This document shows, one piece after another, positions 19,986 through 27,746 of a stretch of DNA of 64,000 nucleotides. The position numbers and the translations under genes were made by a program. The DNA comes from Pleurocapsa sp. PCC 7319 (GTDB lineage Bacteria; Cyanobacteriota; Cyanobacteriia; Cyanobacteriales; Xenococcaceae), in contig NZ_KB235922.1 of assembly GCF_000332195.1 (NCBI RefSeq), forward strand, positions 248,001 through 312,000, written 5' to 3'. The stretch's first letter is position 1; each line of letters opens with the position of its first letter. The notes under the pieces were generated by a model, which was not told where the DNA came from, made no database searches, and saw only the letters and a program-made list of their open reading frames with translations.

Positions 19986-20282
19986 ATGATCCAAGTTAGA
20001 CCTCGATTTCAGAGCTTTACTGAATATCTGTCCTATGACGATGGGACGGATAAGCTGTATGAAATATTTAATGGAGAGTTAATAGAAGTGCCACCTGAAT
20101 CAGGGCAAAATGTGCAAATTGCCACATTCCTTTTGCTCCAATTTGCTTTACTTGTAGGCTATCAGAGAGTTAGGGGGCATGGATTAGAACTGGAAGTGCG
20201 AGGCGAACCGAAAAACCGTTATCCTGACTTAACAATCATTCGAGAAGAACATATTCAGCCAATTAAGACTCTATTTGATTAG
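19986..20282 (+). pseudogene. Uma2-family (DUF820) endonuclease-like gene, C-terminally truncated
   Basis: This 98-residue frame matches the first half of cyanobacterial Uma2/DUF820 proteins: FTEYLSYDDGTDKLYEIFNGELIEVPPES, then a helix and RYPDLTIIREEH with the conserved PD of the PD-(D/E)xK-like fold. Family members are usually near 190 residues; the later half, with the remaining catalytic Glu and Lys and the tyrosine-containing C-terminus, is absent. The frame ends in the repeat at 20283-20315, which may have caused or followed the truncation. It is on the opposite strand to its neighbours, like many mobile DUF820 genes. Confidence 0.75.
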
Positions 20283-20315
20283 AGCTAAAAGCTAAAAGCT
20301 AGGGCGAAGCCCTTT
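20283..20315. repeat. Dispersed AGCT-heptad repeat, short copy with GGGCGAAGCCC end
   Basis: AGCTAAA heptads are followed by AGCTAGGGCGAAGCCCTTTA, the same right end seen at 56815-57025 and, in inverted orientation, at 40187-40243 and 50198-50360. The copy is truncated on its left side, where it abuts the end of the Uma2 fragment. Confidence 0.6.
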
Positions 20316-20317
20316 AT

Positions 20318-21139
20318 TTATGCAGTTGGCAAAGGGAACCTGGCTCCAGTTAAATAATCAGAAAAATGTTGTTTGAAATATTTCCAAGAAGTTATATTCT
20401 CTGTTTCTAAAATTTTTTCAGGAGCTTCTTTATAGAGGGGAATACGATTGTTAATTTCTGCTTTCAGCCACTCAGGTAGCTCATTAAAACTATTTAGTTT
20501 CAAACCTTGAGCACTATAAATTAGTTGCCCAGGTCGATCGCCCATTTTCATCCAAGGTAGCCAAGGACCAATACGATCCCAACTTAAAATTACTTGAGAT
20601 ACTTCGGGAATCTTGCGATCGTGAAGTTCAGAAGTGGGTACAGTGAGCTTAAATAATTCGGTCGCTTGATATGTAGGCTGAGGACTATACTCTATAAATC
20701 TGGCATCTCCCGCTAAGGGATTGGGATAATTTGTAAATAGATCGAAGACAAAGGTCGTAGTGTCACCATTGACCTGAGCTGGAAAATCACCTTTAAACAG
20801 TCCTTGAACGGGATTATTAGCAACATGAACTACAGGTATAGTTTCTGCTGTCCAAGGGTTATCCCACTTATGAATTACTTGCTCTGTCTTAGGATCTAGA
20901 TAGTAGGTTAATTCTCTCGAAGTAAAATCCCAACTATGATCTTCATTTGGTAAACAGCGACTGACACTCATCCCCACAATTTTAAATAGGTGTTTTTTCT
21001 TTTCATTGGGGATTAGAGCGTAAACAGAACCAGTCCAGAGTAGAAAAATCGATTTTGAAGCGAGAGAGTTACGAGTTTTAACCCAACAGGAAACATCTAA
21101 CTCTTCTGTTGTACTAATTTTTTTGATTGAATTTACCAT
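20318..21139 (-). CDS. DUF1838 family protein
   Basis: This 273-residue protein matches my recollection of DUF1838: WTGSVYALIPNEKKKHLFKIVGMSVSRC near 35-62, SRELTYYLDPKT near 75, WDNPWTAE followed by VVHVANNPVQG near 95-113. The function of the family is unknown; it occurs in bacteria with lipid or aromatic metabolism genes. No signal peptide or membrane span is visible, so it is probably cytoplasmic. It is the fourth gene of the minus-strand group after hpd, hmgA and the haem-oxygenase-like gene, but it is separated from them by a 190-base gap with its own AT-rich upstream region, so it may have its own promoter. Confidence 0.8.
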   Translation of the reverse strand: MVNSIKKISTTEELDVSCWVKTRNSLASKSIFLLWTGSVYALIPNEKKKHLFKIVGMSVSRCLPNEDHSWDFTSRELTYYLDPKTEQVIHKWDNPWTAETIPVVHVANNPVQGLFKGDFPAQVNGDTTTFVFDLFTNYPNPLAGDARFIEYSPQPTYQATELFKLTVPTSELHDRKIPEVSQVILSWDRIGPWLPWMKMGDRPGQLIYSAQGLKLNSFNELPEWLKAEINNRIPLYKEAPEKILETENITSWKYFKQHFSDYLTGARFPLPTA

Positions 21140-21327
21140 TAGCTTAATTATTGGGATTTTAAATCAAGGTTACTAACCGCAATTAAATTTACTATTTAGA
21201 AAGTAGTAGTTTTGGGGTCAGATCACATCTTAGCAATTATGTATCTATTTGTTACAAAAATTAACCATATTATATTTATGTTTGATGATTAGTATCATCT
21301 GTTACCTCATAAGACATTGTGAACCCT

Positions 21328-22254
21328 TTAGCGATATATATGATTGAGGCGATCGCTATTCAATCCATCCCAAAAAACGGCGATCGCTTTAAGAATTTCG
21401 CGACCTCCTTGGAAGAATTTAGCGCGGTTAAATTGCGAGCTAAAGTAGACTGCCTCTAGTTCCTCTAAAGTATGTCCTGCGTGCTGTGCCTCGACTCGAT
21501 TATGCCAAGTAAAGAATGCCAAGCGCAGGTGTGGGTGTCTAGTTTGTTTAATGTATGATAAGCCATCTTCTAGTTCCTGCCAGAAGCCAGCAGCAGCCCA
21601 GTTTTCCACGGCAAAACTAGCCCCTTCCGCAATTTGAGGATCGTCGTTGCCGTAAAGACGAATTAATTCATCACAAAAATGCAAAGTTGTCGGTCTGCCA
21701 TGTTTGCGTTTACCAAGATCGGTAAAACTGAATCCTAAACCTTCAGCAACTCCTAATAACCATTCAAAATGAGCAGCGCGAAAACGACAGATACCACCGT
21801 CTACAGTTCCTTCTGTGTTAACTAATTCGGGATCTCCTTGACGGTCTTTTTCAGACTCAGTTAATGCTGGGATACTGCCAATCTTTTGTTGGGGATTGCG
21901 GTAAATTACTCCCAGTTCGTTGAGTAAAATTTCTCGACTAGAGCGGGACTGTCGAAGAGTCGGGGAGTTAATAGTTTTCATCAAAGCTGCCACCAAAAAC
22001 TGATTAGAAAAGACAGAAAATTGTCGAATAAAGTGTTTTAGTTCTGCGTCAGTTGCCTTACCTTGACTGAACCATCGAGTATAGGCGTTATTTGTAATGA
22101 TGGGATGGTACAATAAACGGCGATCAACCTGGCTTAGAAAGTCTTGAAAGTCCTCTACCTGCTTTGGGGTTAGTTCTCCTATCACCAAACGTTCTTGTAT
22201 GCGTTTAGAAATAGTTAGACCGTTTGAAGTTTTTGAAGTTGAAGTGGTTATCAT
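21328..22254 (-). CDS. Haem-oxygenase-like putative diiron protein
   Basis: This 308-residue, all-helical protein has the layout of haem-oxygenase-like diiron oxidases/oxygenases (relatives of CADD, UndA, PqqC and TenA). The motif H251-x3-E255-x2-H258 and E217 (VENWAAAGF) match the last metal ligands of the family; E113 (LLNELG) and H162 (AAHFEWL) are candidates for the first two, though their separation is larger than usual because of an insertion at about 120-150. Its start overlaps the stop of hmgA by 4 bases (ATGA), so the two are translationally coupled. Context implies a step in tyrosine or homogentisate handling. The exact reaction is unknown. Confidence 0.78.
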   Translation of the reverse strand: MITTSTSKTSNGLTISKRIQERLVIGELTPKQVEDFQDFLSQVDRRLLYHPIITNNAYTRWFSQGKATDAELKHFIRQFSVFSNQFLVAALMKTINSPTLRQSRSSREILLNELGVIYRNPQQKIGSIPALTESEKDRQGDPELVNTEGTVDGGICRFRAAHFEWLLGVAEGLGFSFTDLGKRKHGRPTTLHFCDELIRLYGNDDPQIAEGASFAVENWAAAGFWQELEDGLSYIKQTRHPHLRLAFFTWHNRVEAQHAGHTLEELEAVYFSSQFNRAKFFQGGREILKAIAVFWDGLNSDRLNHIYR

Positions 22255-23429
22255 AAGATTACTCCCGAACTTAAATTAGTCCAGCTATAAAGATAATTTT
22301 GGTCTTCTAAGAGCAGAGCTTGATCTGTCAGCTTTAATGGTCGAAAGGTATCGATCATCACTGCCAGTTCGTTGGTTCTATCTTTGCCAATCGAGCCTTG
22401 GTACTTGCCTGGATGGGGACCGTGAGGAATGCCGCTAGGATGTAGGGTAATTGACCCTCGCTCGATACTTTTGCGAGACATAAAATTCCCCTCAACGTAG
22501 TAAATTACCTCATCGGAATCGACATTGGAATGGTTATAGGGAGCGGGAATCGCCAAGGGATGATAGTCAAATAGACGCGGGACGAAAGAACAAAGAACAA
22601 AGCCAGGTCCGGCAAAAGTTTGATGCACTGGTGGAGGCTGGTGAACTCGACCAGTTATCGGTTCAAAATCTACAATATTGAAAGCATAGGGCCAGAGATG
22701 TCCATCCCAGCCGATCGCATCTAAAGGATGATGTCCGTAAAGGTAATGGGTTATGCAACCTCTAGCTTTAACCCGCACCTCAAATTCTCCCTCTCGATCG
22801 TGGGTAATTAATTCTTCAGGTGGACGAAGATCTCGCTCGCAGTAAGGAGCAGTTTCCAAGAATTGCCCGTACTGATTGAGATAGCGTTGAGGTGGCTCGA
22901 TATGTCCCCATGCTTCAACTATTAACATTCGCTGTTCCACATCAGGCTCTGGGAGAATACGCCAGAGAACACCAGTGGGAATCGCTAAATAATCTCCCGG
23001 TCGATAGTGGATCGTGCCGAACTGAGTTTCTAAAATACCTCTACCATCGTGAATGAAAATGATTTCATCTCCATGAGCAAAACGATACCAATATTCCATC
23101 GGCTCTTTGGGTCGAGCAACAGAGATAGAGATATCAGCGTTACTCATTAAGAGAACACGGCTAGCGATCGCATCTCCTCCTGAAGTTAAAGTTTGGGTTC
23201 GCAGATGACGGTGACGCAAAGGTGCAGATTCTTCATAGATGATTGGTTCTGGTTTCTCTCCTCTAATTCTTTGAACTTGAGTCGGTGGATGCAAATGGTA
23301 GAGCAGAGATTGAATACCTGAAAAACCCATAGTTCCCATTAGTTCCTCATGATATAAAGAACCATCAGGTTGACGAAATTGAGTGTGGCGCTTGTGGGGA
23401 ATTTTGCCCAGCTTATAGTAATAAGTCAT
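22251..23429 (-). CDS. hmgA: Homogentisate 1,2-dioxygenase
   Basis: This 392-residue cupin-fold, Fe(II) dioxygenase is expected to open the ring of homogentisate to maleylacetoacetate. The family's N-terminal MGFSGIQSLLYHLHPPT segment is at 31-47. The central cupin includes a G-D-E-x-x-F-I-H stretch and a G-D-Y-L-A-I-P-x-G stretch, and the later HHPLDAIGWDGHLWPYAFN and IPHGPHPG segments hold candidate His and Glu metal ligands. It is shorter than the usual 430-440-residue enzymes. It lies 16 bases downstream of hpd and overlaps the next gene by 4 bases, giving a tight operon. Genes for maleylacetoacetate isomerase and fumarylacetoacetase are not in the window. Confidence 0.9.
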   Translation of the reverse strand: MTYYYKLGKIPHKRHTQFRQPDGSLYHEELMGTMGFSGIQSLLYHLHPPTQVQRIRGEKPEPIIYEESAPLRHRHLRTQTLTSGGDAIASRVLLMSNADISISVARPKEPMEYWYRFAHGDEIIFIHDGRGILETQFGTIHYRPGDYLAIPTGVLWRILPEPDVEQRMLIVEAWGHIEPPQRYLNQYGQFLETAPYCERDLRPPEELITHDREGEFEVRVKARGCITHYLYGHHPLDAIGWDGHLWPYAFNIVDFEPITGRVHQPPPVHQTFAGPGFVLCSFVPRLFDYHPLAIPAPYNHSNVDSDEVIYYVEGNFMSRKSIERGSITLHPSGIPHGPHPGKYQGSIGKDRTNELAVMIDTFRPLKLTDQALLLEDQNYLYSWTNLSSGVIL

Positions 23430-23445
23430 GATATTCTACCTCGCC

Positions 23446-24561
23446 CTACAGATTGCCTCGTCGTGCTTGTTCGCGCTCAATCGCCTCGAACAAAGCTTTA
23501 AAGTTGCCTTCCCCAAATCCCTGAGAACCGCGTCTTTGAATTACTTCAAAGAAGAGTGTTGGTCGGTCTTCTACCGGTTGGGTAAAAATCTGTAGTAAGT
23601 AGCCATCGCGATCGGCTTTGCCGTTACGCGGAGCGTTATCGCGATCTACCAAAATTCCTAATTCTGCTAGCTTGGCGATCGGTTCCGCAATTTTTCCTAT
23701 CCGTTCCTCTAGCAGATCATAATAAGTTTGAGGGACATCAAGAAACTCCACACCGGAAGCTTTTAACCGGGAAACTGTATGAATAATGTCATCAGTCGCC
23801 AAGGCTACGTGTTGAATTCCAGGGCCATAGTTATAGTTTAGATATTCTTGGATTTGCGACTGACCCTTACCTGGGGCTGGCTCGTTGATTGGTAACTTGA
23901 TTTTCCCTGTAGGATCTTGCATTACTTTAGACATCAAAGCTGAATATTCTGTGGCAATCGTGCGATCGTCAAAATGGACTAACATCTCGAAGCCCATCGT
24001 CTCAGCGAAAAATTGCACCCACTTGTCCATCGCGCCCAATTCTACATTGCCTACCACATGATCGATCTGGGTTAAACCAACTCCCTTGGTGTTAGCTTTT
24101 TCTCGTGACTGAAAGCCAGGTGCAAAAACCCCTCGATAGTTATTTCTTTCCACAAATTTTATTAAAATTTCCCCATAACCATGGATAGCAGAATAGCGAA
24201 ATATTCCCTGCTCATCTTGCTCTTCCGTCGGTGGAATCGCTCCCCTCGCACCTCGTTTAGTTGTCTCACGATAAGCATGAACAGCATCAGGAACTTCCAG
24301 AGCAATTACAGCTATAGCATCGCCATGTTCGAGTACGCTTTGAGAAATTGGATAGTCGGGACTTAACCCCGTACTCAGCACTAAACGAATATTCCTCTGT
24401 TCCATGACATAGGATGCTGTTTTCCGATATCCCTTTGACAGACCTCGGTAGGCAGTATTGGCAAATCCAAAACTATGACCGTAAAAATGTGCTGCCTGCT
24501 TGGCATTGCCAACATAGAATTCGAGATGATCGAATCCTTTAATCGGACAAAATTTGTCCAT
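23446..24561 (-). CDS. hpd: 4-Hydroxyphenylpyruvate dioxygenase
   Basis: This 371-residue Fe(II) enzyme converts 4-hydroxyphenylpyruvate, the transamination product of tyrosine, to homogentisate. It has two VOC-type halves. The catalytic half has iron ligands in QIDHVVGNV and in GIQHVALATDDI, and the Glu in LFFEVIQRRG, followed by the characteristic GFGEGNFKALFEAIE C-terminal gate helix. In cyanobacteria homogentisate usually feeds tocopherol synthesis; here hmgA follows directly, which points to catabolism as well. A purine-rich site (AAGGAGGAATTC) precedes the start at 24561. It is the first gene of the operon and is divergent from the Lrp-type regulator. Confidence 0.93.
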   Translation of the reverse strand: MDKFCPIKGFDHLEFYVGNAKQAAHFYGHSFGFANTAYRGLSKGYRKTASYVMEQRNIRLVLSTGLSPDYPISQSVLEHGDAIAVIALEVPDAVHAYRETTKRGARGAIPPTEEQDEQGIFRYSAIHGYGEILIKFVERNNYRGVFAPGFQSREKANTKGVGLTQIDHVVGNVELGAMDKWVQFFAETMGFEMLVHFDDRTIATEYSALMSKVMQDPTGKIKLPINEPAPGKGQSQIQEYLNYNYGPGIQHVALATDDIIHTVSRLKASGVEFLDVPQTYYDLLEERIGKIAEPIAKLAELGILVDRDNAPRNGKADRDGYLLQIFTQPVEDRPTLFFEVIQRRGSQGFGEGNFKALFEAIEREQARRGNL

Positions 24562-24911
24562 GTGAATTCCTCCTTGAGAGAAGCTTTACCAGCCGTTGGA
24601 CTGTTGCCGATATTTTGCATTCAGAAATGACCCAATGCAGACATCGGCTAATCTAGCGATTTTTTTGCCTCTATTGAGTAATCCGACTACTGGCAGAATT
24701 GATTAACAAGCTAACCAAAACATAACAATCTCAGGTTAGCTAGATATTTGTTGGTTCTTTTGGTCAAAATAAATTTAGTTTTGATTATGAACCCAAAAGA
24801 GTTAAATGAGAATAAGAAGTTAATTCTTATTCTTCTTTTAGTATAGATCATTAACTAAATGCTTGTATTTGGTATTAATATTTAACTAGAATAGTCAAAC
24901 TTTTTTCTCTA
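24562..24911. other. Divergent intergenic region between hpd and the Lrp-type regulator
   Basis: The 350 bases contain no convincing gene. They separate two divergent transcription units and are AT-rich toward the regulator. Besides the inverted repeat at 24809-24833, a TCAAAA...TTTTGA pair lies just upstream of it. The region is the likely site of both promoters and of autoregulation by the Lrp/AsnC protein. Confidence 0.5.
24809..24833. promoter_or_regulatory. Perfect inverted repeat, candidate operator
   Basis: AGAATAAGAA is followed by a 5-base spacer (GTTAA) and its exact complement TTCTTATTCT. It lies in the divergent region, 79 bases upstream of the Lrp/AsnC start. Lrp-family dimers bind AT-rich dyads, so this is a reasonable operator candidate. 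A TTTTA tract follows, so a weak terminator is an alternative reading. Confidence 0.5.
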
Positions 24912-25406
24912 GTGAAACCAAGTCTAAATACAACAGAGCAATTTCAACAGTTGGACAAAATGGATCGCCAAGTCTTGCGCCTGCTACAAGAGAACAGTCG
25001 CATTAGTAGCGCCGAGTTAGCTCGGCAGGTCAATCTTTCTGCACCTGGACTGCAAAAACGATTGAGAAAGCTAGAACAAAAAGGGGTCATAGACGGCTAT
25101 GTTACGCTGATCAATCGGCAGGCTCTGGGGTTAGACCTACTCTGTTTTGCTCAAGTTAGCCTCGCTCACCATCAGCCTGAGTGCATAAGCCATTTCTGCG
25201 ATCGCGTACAAGGACTACCTGAGGTTTTGGAATGTCATCATTTAGTAGGAGAATTTGATTATCTTTTGAAGTTTGTAGTGGTCGATCGCCAACACTTAGA
25301 AAAATTACTCCGCGAGAAAATTAGCCCAATTCCAGGGGTAGATAAGATTAGAACTAGTATTGTTCTCAATGAGGTTAAAGTCTCAACTTCATTGCCATTG
25401 GATTAG
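24912..25406 (+). CDS. Lrp/AsnC family transcriptional regulator
   Basis: This 164-residue regulator begins with GTG at 24912; an in-frame ATG at 24960 (MDRQVL) is an alternative start at the classic beginning of the helix-turn-helix. The HTH is LDKMDRQVLRLLQENSRISSAELARQVNLSAPGLQKRLRKLE (positions about 15-56), followed by the RAM ligand-binding domain (GLDLLCFAQVSL...GEFDYLLKFVV). Family members sense amino acids and act as dimers to octamers. Its divergence from hpd-hmgA suggests that it controls tyrosine degradation, perhaps responding to tyrosine, phenylalanine or a downstream acid; that is inference from position. Confidence 0.9.
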   Translation: MKPSLNTTEQFQQLDKMDRQVLRLLQENSRISSAELARQVNLSAPGLQKRLRKLEQKGVIDGYVTLINRQALGLDLLCFAQVSLAHHQPECISHFCDRVQGLPEVLECHHLVGEFDYLLKFVVVDRQHLEKLLREKISPIPGVDKIRTSIVLNEVKVSTSLPLD

Positions 25407-25419
25407 GCGGGGAGGTTCA

Positions 25420-25764
25420 TTAAGCTTTTTTGATACTCTGTATTGTCAGTTGAATACCCAACAAAAATAAACCAACAGCAACTAGCCCAAAGACCCCAGT
25501 TGCCAATGCCATCGTTCCCATTACTAGAGTTCTGACCGCAGCAGTGATGTTAATTACGAGGGGATTTGTTCCAGTAATTGTTTTGGTAGCATAAGTTTGC
25601 ACAATTGAATTGAACAATAAATAAACGACATAAGCAAGTCCGCCAGCAACAATAGAAGAGCCAAAACACTTGAGAGGAGTTACGTTATCTTCTTGAGCTT
25701 CGGTTGTAGAATCGGAGTTGGGAATAGATTCAGTTGATTTTGTTTCCTTCATAGTATTTACCAA
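25420..25764 (-). CDS. DUF3082 membrane protein
   Basis: This 114-residue protein has a polar, acidic N-terminus (about 1-30) and two hydrophobic helices (about 38-58 and 82-108), with the core LKCFGSSIVAGGLAYVVYLL...NITAAVRTLVMG...GVFGLVAVGLFLLGIQL typical of the cyanobacterial and plastid DUF3082 family. The function is unknown. It is convergent with the Lrp-type gene (13-base gap) and is probably unrelated to it. The in-frame ATG five codons downstream (MKETKS) could be the true start. Confidence 0.85.
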   Translation of the reverse strand: MVNTMKETKSTESIPNSDSTTEAQEDNVTPLKCFGSSIVAGGLAYVVYLLFNSIVQTYATKTITGTNPLVINITAAVRTLVMGTMALATGVFGLVAVGLFLLGIQLTIQSIKKA

Positions 25765-25947
25765 AAAAGCTTTATGCTCTAAGCCTGTTAATCAGCTACT
25801 TGCATAGTAGCTTTATGCTAGATGCGGGCAGTTCCTCTGTCTAGTTAGAGTAAGTTTAAGGCTAGATGTGGCTCGAAGCCTTTATCCCTTTAGAGAGCAA
25901 GCAGTATCGCACTTCCTGTTGCCTAGCTTAGAGCTTAAAGCTTAGAG

Positions 25948-27006
25948 CTAATTGACAGGTACGGGAGATTTCGACCAACGATTGACGGCTTGACCCACTA
26001 CACTCAATTCTCTCATTAAATGTTCAAAACTTTCAAAAGTTAGAGATTGAGGTCCATCGGAAAGAGCTTTGGCAGGGTTGGGATGGACTTCGATCATTAA
26101 AGCATCAGTTCCTGCGGCGATCGCAGCTTTAGCCATTGGTGGAACATATTGCGCGATACCAGTTCCATGGCTGGGATCGATGGCGATCGGCAAATGAGTC
26201 AGAGAACGTAATACGGGCAGTACTGCCAAATCCAAGGTATTGCGAGCATATTTACGGTCAAAGGTCCGAATCCCACGTTCACATAAAATTACATTAGAGT
26301 TACCCGCAGCTAAAACATACTCTGCTGCCATTAACCACTCGTCAATAGTTGCCGACATACCACGCTTCAAAAAGACAGGTTTATCTTGAGCGCCAACTTT
26401 TTTCAGTAGAGGGAAATTCTGCATATTTCTCGCCCCCACCTGGAGAATATCAGCTACCTCAGCAACTTTATCGACATCAGCAGTATCCATTACTTCAGTA
26501 ATAATTCCCAAACCACTGGCATCTCTGGCAGCCGCTAATAGTTCTAAAGCACTTTCCCCATGACCTTGAAAGGAATAGGGAGAAGTACGAGGTTTATAAG
26601 CTCCACCTCTCAAGAAACTAGCTCCCGCAGCTTTAACAGCCTTAGCTGTATCAATAATCATCGCCTCATTCTCCACGGAACAAGGTCCAGCGATTACTAC
26701 TATAGGATGATTTTGTCCAAAGGTAACATCTCCATTGGGAGTAGACACGATTACGTTGCTATGTTCGCCGTTACGGAACTCTAAGCTAGCACGTTTGTAG
26801 GGTTTTTCTACCCGTAATACACTTTCAATCCAAGGGCTAATTTCTTTGATTTGTAAAGGATCTAGCGACGCTGTATCACCAACTAGACCGATGACAACCT
26901 TGTGTTTACCGATAATTTTCTCTGGTGTTAGTCTCCACTCTTTTAATTCCGATTCTATTCTCTGAATTTCTGGCTCTGGAGAACCAACTTTCATTACCAC
27001 AATCAT
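25948..27006 (-). CDS. aroF: 3-Deoxy-7-phosphoheptulonate synthase (DAHP synthase, type I beta)
   Basis: This 352-residue enzyme condenses phosphoenolpyruvate with erythrose 4-phosphate in the first committed step of aromatic amino acid synthesis. It has the N-terminal ferredoxin-like regulatory domain ([21 protein letters not shown]..., about 1-75) found in the beta subgroup, then the barrel with [36 protein letters not shown], and [12 protein letters not shown], which provide phosphoenolpyruvate- and metal-binding residues. The N-terminal domain usually gives feedback inhibition by tyrosine or phenylalanine. It lies near a tyrosine-degradation operon on the same strand but about 540 bases upstream of the DUF3082 start-distal end, so it is likely transcribed separately. 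Confidence 0.95.
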   Translation of the reverse strand: MIVVMKVGSPEPEIQRIESELKEWRLTPEKIIGKHKVVIGLVGDTASLDPLQIKEISPWIESVLRVEKPYKRASLEFRNGEHSNVIVSTPNGDVTFGQNHPIVVIAGPCSVENEAMIIDTAKAVKAAGASFLRGGAYKPRTSPYSFQGHGESALELLAAARDASGLGIITEVMDTADVDKVAEVADILQVGARNMQNFPLLKKVGAQDKPVFLKRGMSATIDEWLMAAEYVLAAGNSNVILCERGIRTFDRKYARNTLDLAVLPVLRSLTHLPIAIDPSHGTGIAQYVPPMAKAAIAAGTDALMIEVHPNPAKALSDGPQSLTFESFEHLMRELSVVGQAVNRWSKSPVPVN

Positions 27007-27136
27007 GATCTAAAATCCCCAATCGTTGATCAATTACCTTATCAGTCATGGTAGTCAATTTTGGGGAAAACGGAGTAAGGCGATCGCCTTATTTCTGGAC
27101 TCCATTTCAATTTAGATAATTTAGATAATATAAATC

Positions 27137-27601
27137 CTAGATTTTTTTCATCATAAACACGCTATTGGGGTCGTCAATGTATTCAGCAAATGAGCTTCGG
27201 TACTCAAAGCCATAACTAGCATACAAAGTTCGTGCCGGCGCAAACTCGGGAAAAACCCCTGTCTCCAAATAGAGACAATCGTATCTTCGTCGTCTAGCTT
27301 CTTGGATAATGTGTGACAAAATCTTTGAGGCGATACCTTTACGACGATGAATCTTCGCAGTACGCATTGATTTGACTTCACCATTTTTAGAATCTAGTTC
27401 TTTCAATGCCCCACATCCAAGTAAGTTATCTCTGTCCCAAGCCGTCCAAAAAGTAATATCGGGCGATCGCAATGCCTCTATATCAAGAGCATGAACACTT
27501 TCAGGTGGTGTAATCTCATTCATATTTTCGAGATGTTCTCTCAGAAAGTCAGCAATTTTTTTACCTGTCAGGTCATCTTCACGAATTTGCAAGAGACTCA
27601 C
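27137..27601 (-). CDS. GNAT family N-acetyltransferase
   Basis: This 154-residue protein has the GNAT fold. The acetyl-CoA binding segment is RRKGIASKILSHIIQEARRR near 86-105 (the R/Q-x-x-G-x-G/A motif), preceded by VKSMRTAKIHR on strand 4 and followed by YLETGVFPEFAPARTLYASYGFEYRSSFAEY. The LETG..P....A..LY...GF pattern resembles PanZ/YhhY-like small-molecule or amino-acid acetyltransferases. The substrate cannot be stated. It has no operon partner: the upstream neighbour is the DAHP synthase 130 bases downstream of its stop, and an IS110 element lies on the other side. Confidence 0.85.
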   Translation of the reverse strand: MSLLQIREDDLTGKKIADFLREHLENMNEITPPESVHALDIEALRSPDITFWTAWDRDNLLGCGALKELDSKNGEVKSMRTAKIHRRKGIASKILSHIIQEARRRRYDCLYLETGVFPEFAPARTLYASYGFEYRSSFAEYIDDPNSVFMMKKI

Positions 27602-27746
27602 CTCTTGAATTTGAGCGAGAATTTTAATCTATATTATTGCCGTTATTGGGGTTATATCAAGTACGGACAATTAATTGAAATAAACAGGCTTATTGCAGAC
27701 CTGAAAAACTTATTACTTGTTACTTATTACTCTCCAGAAACTAAAA

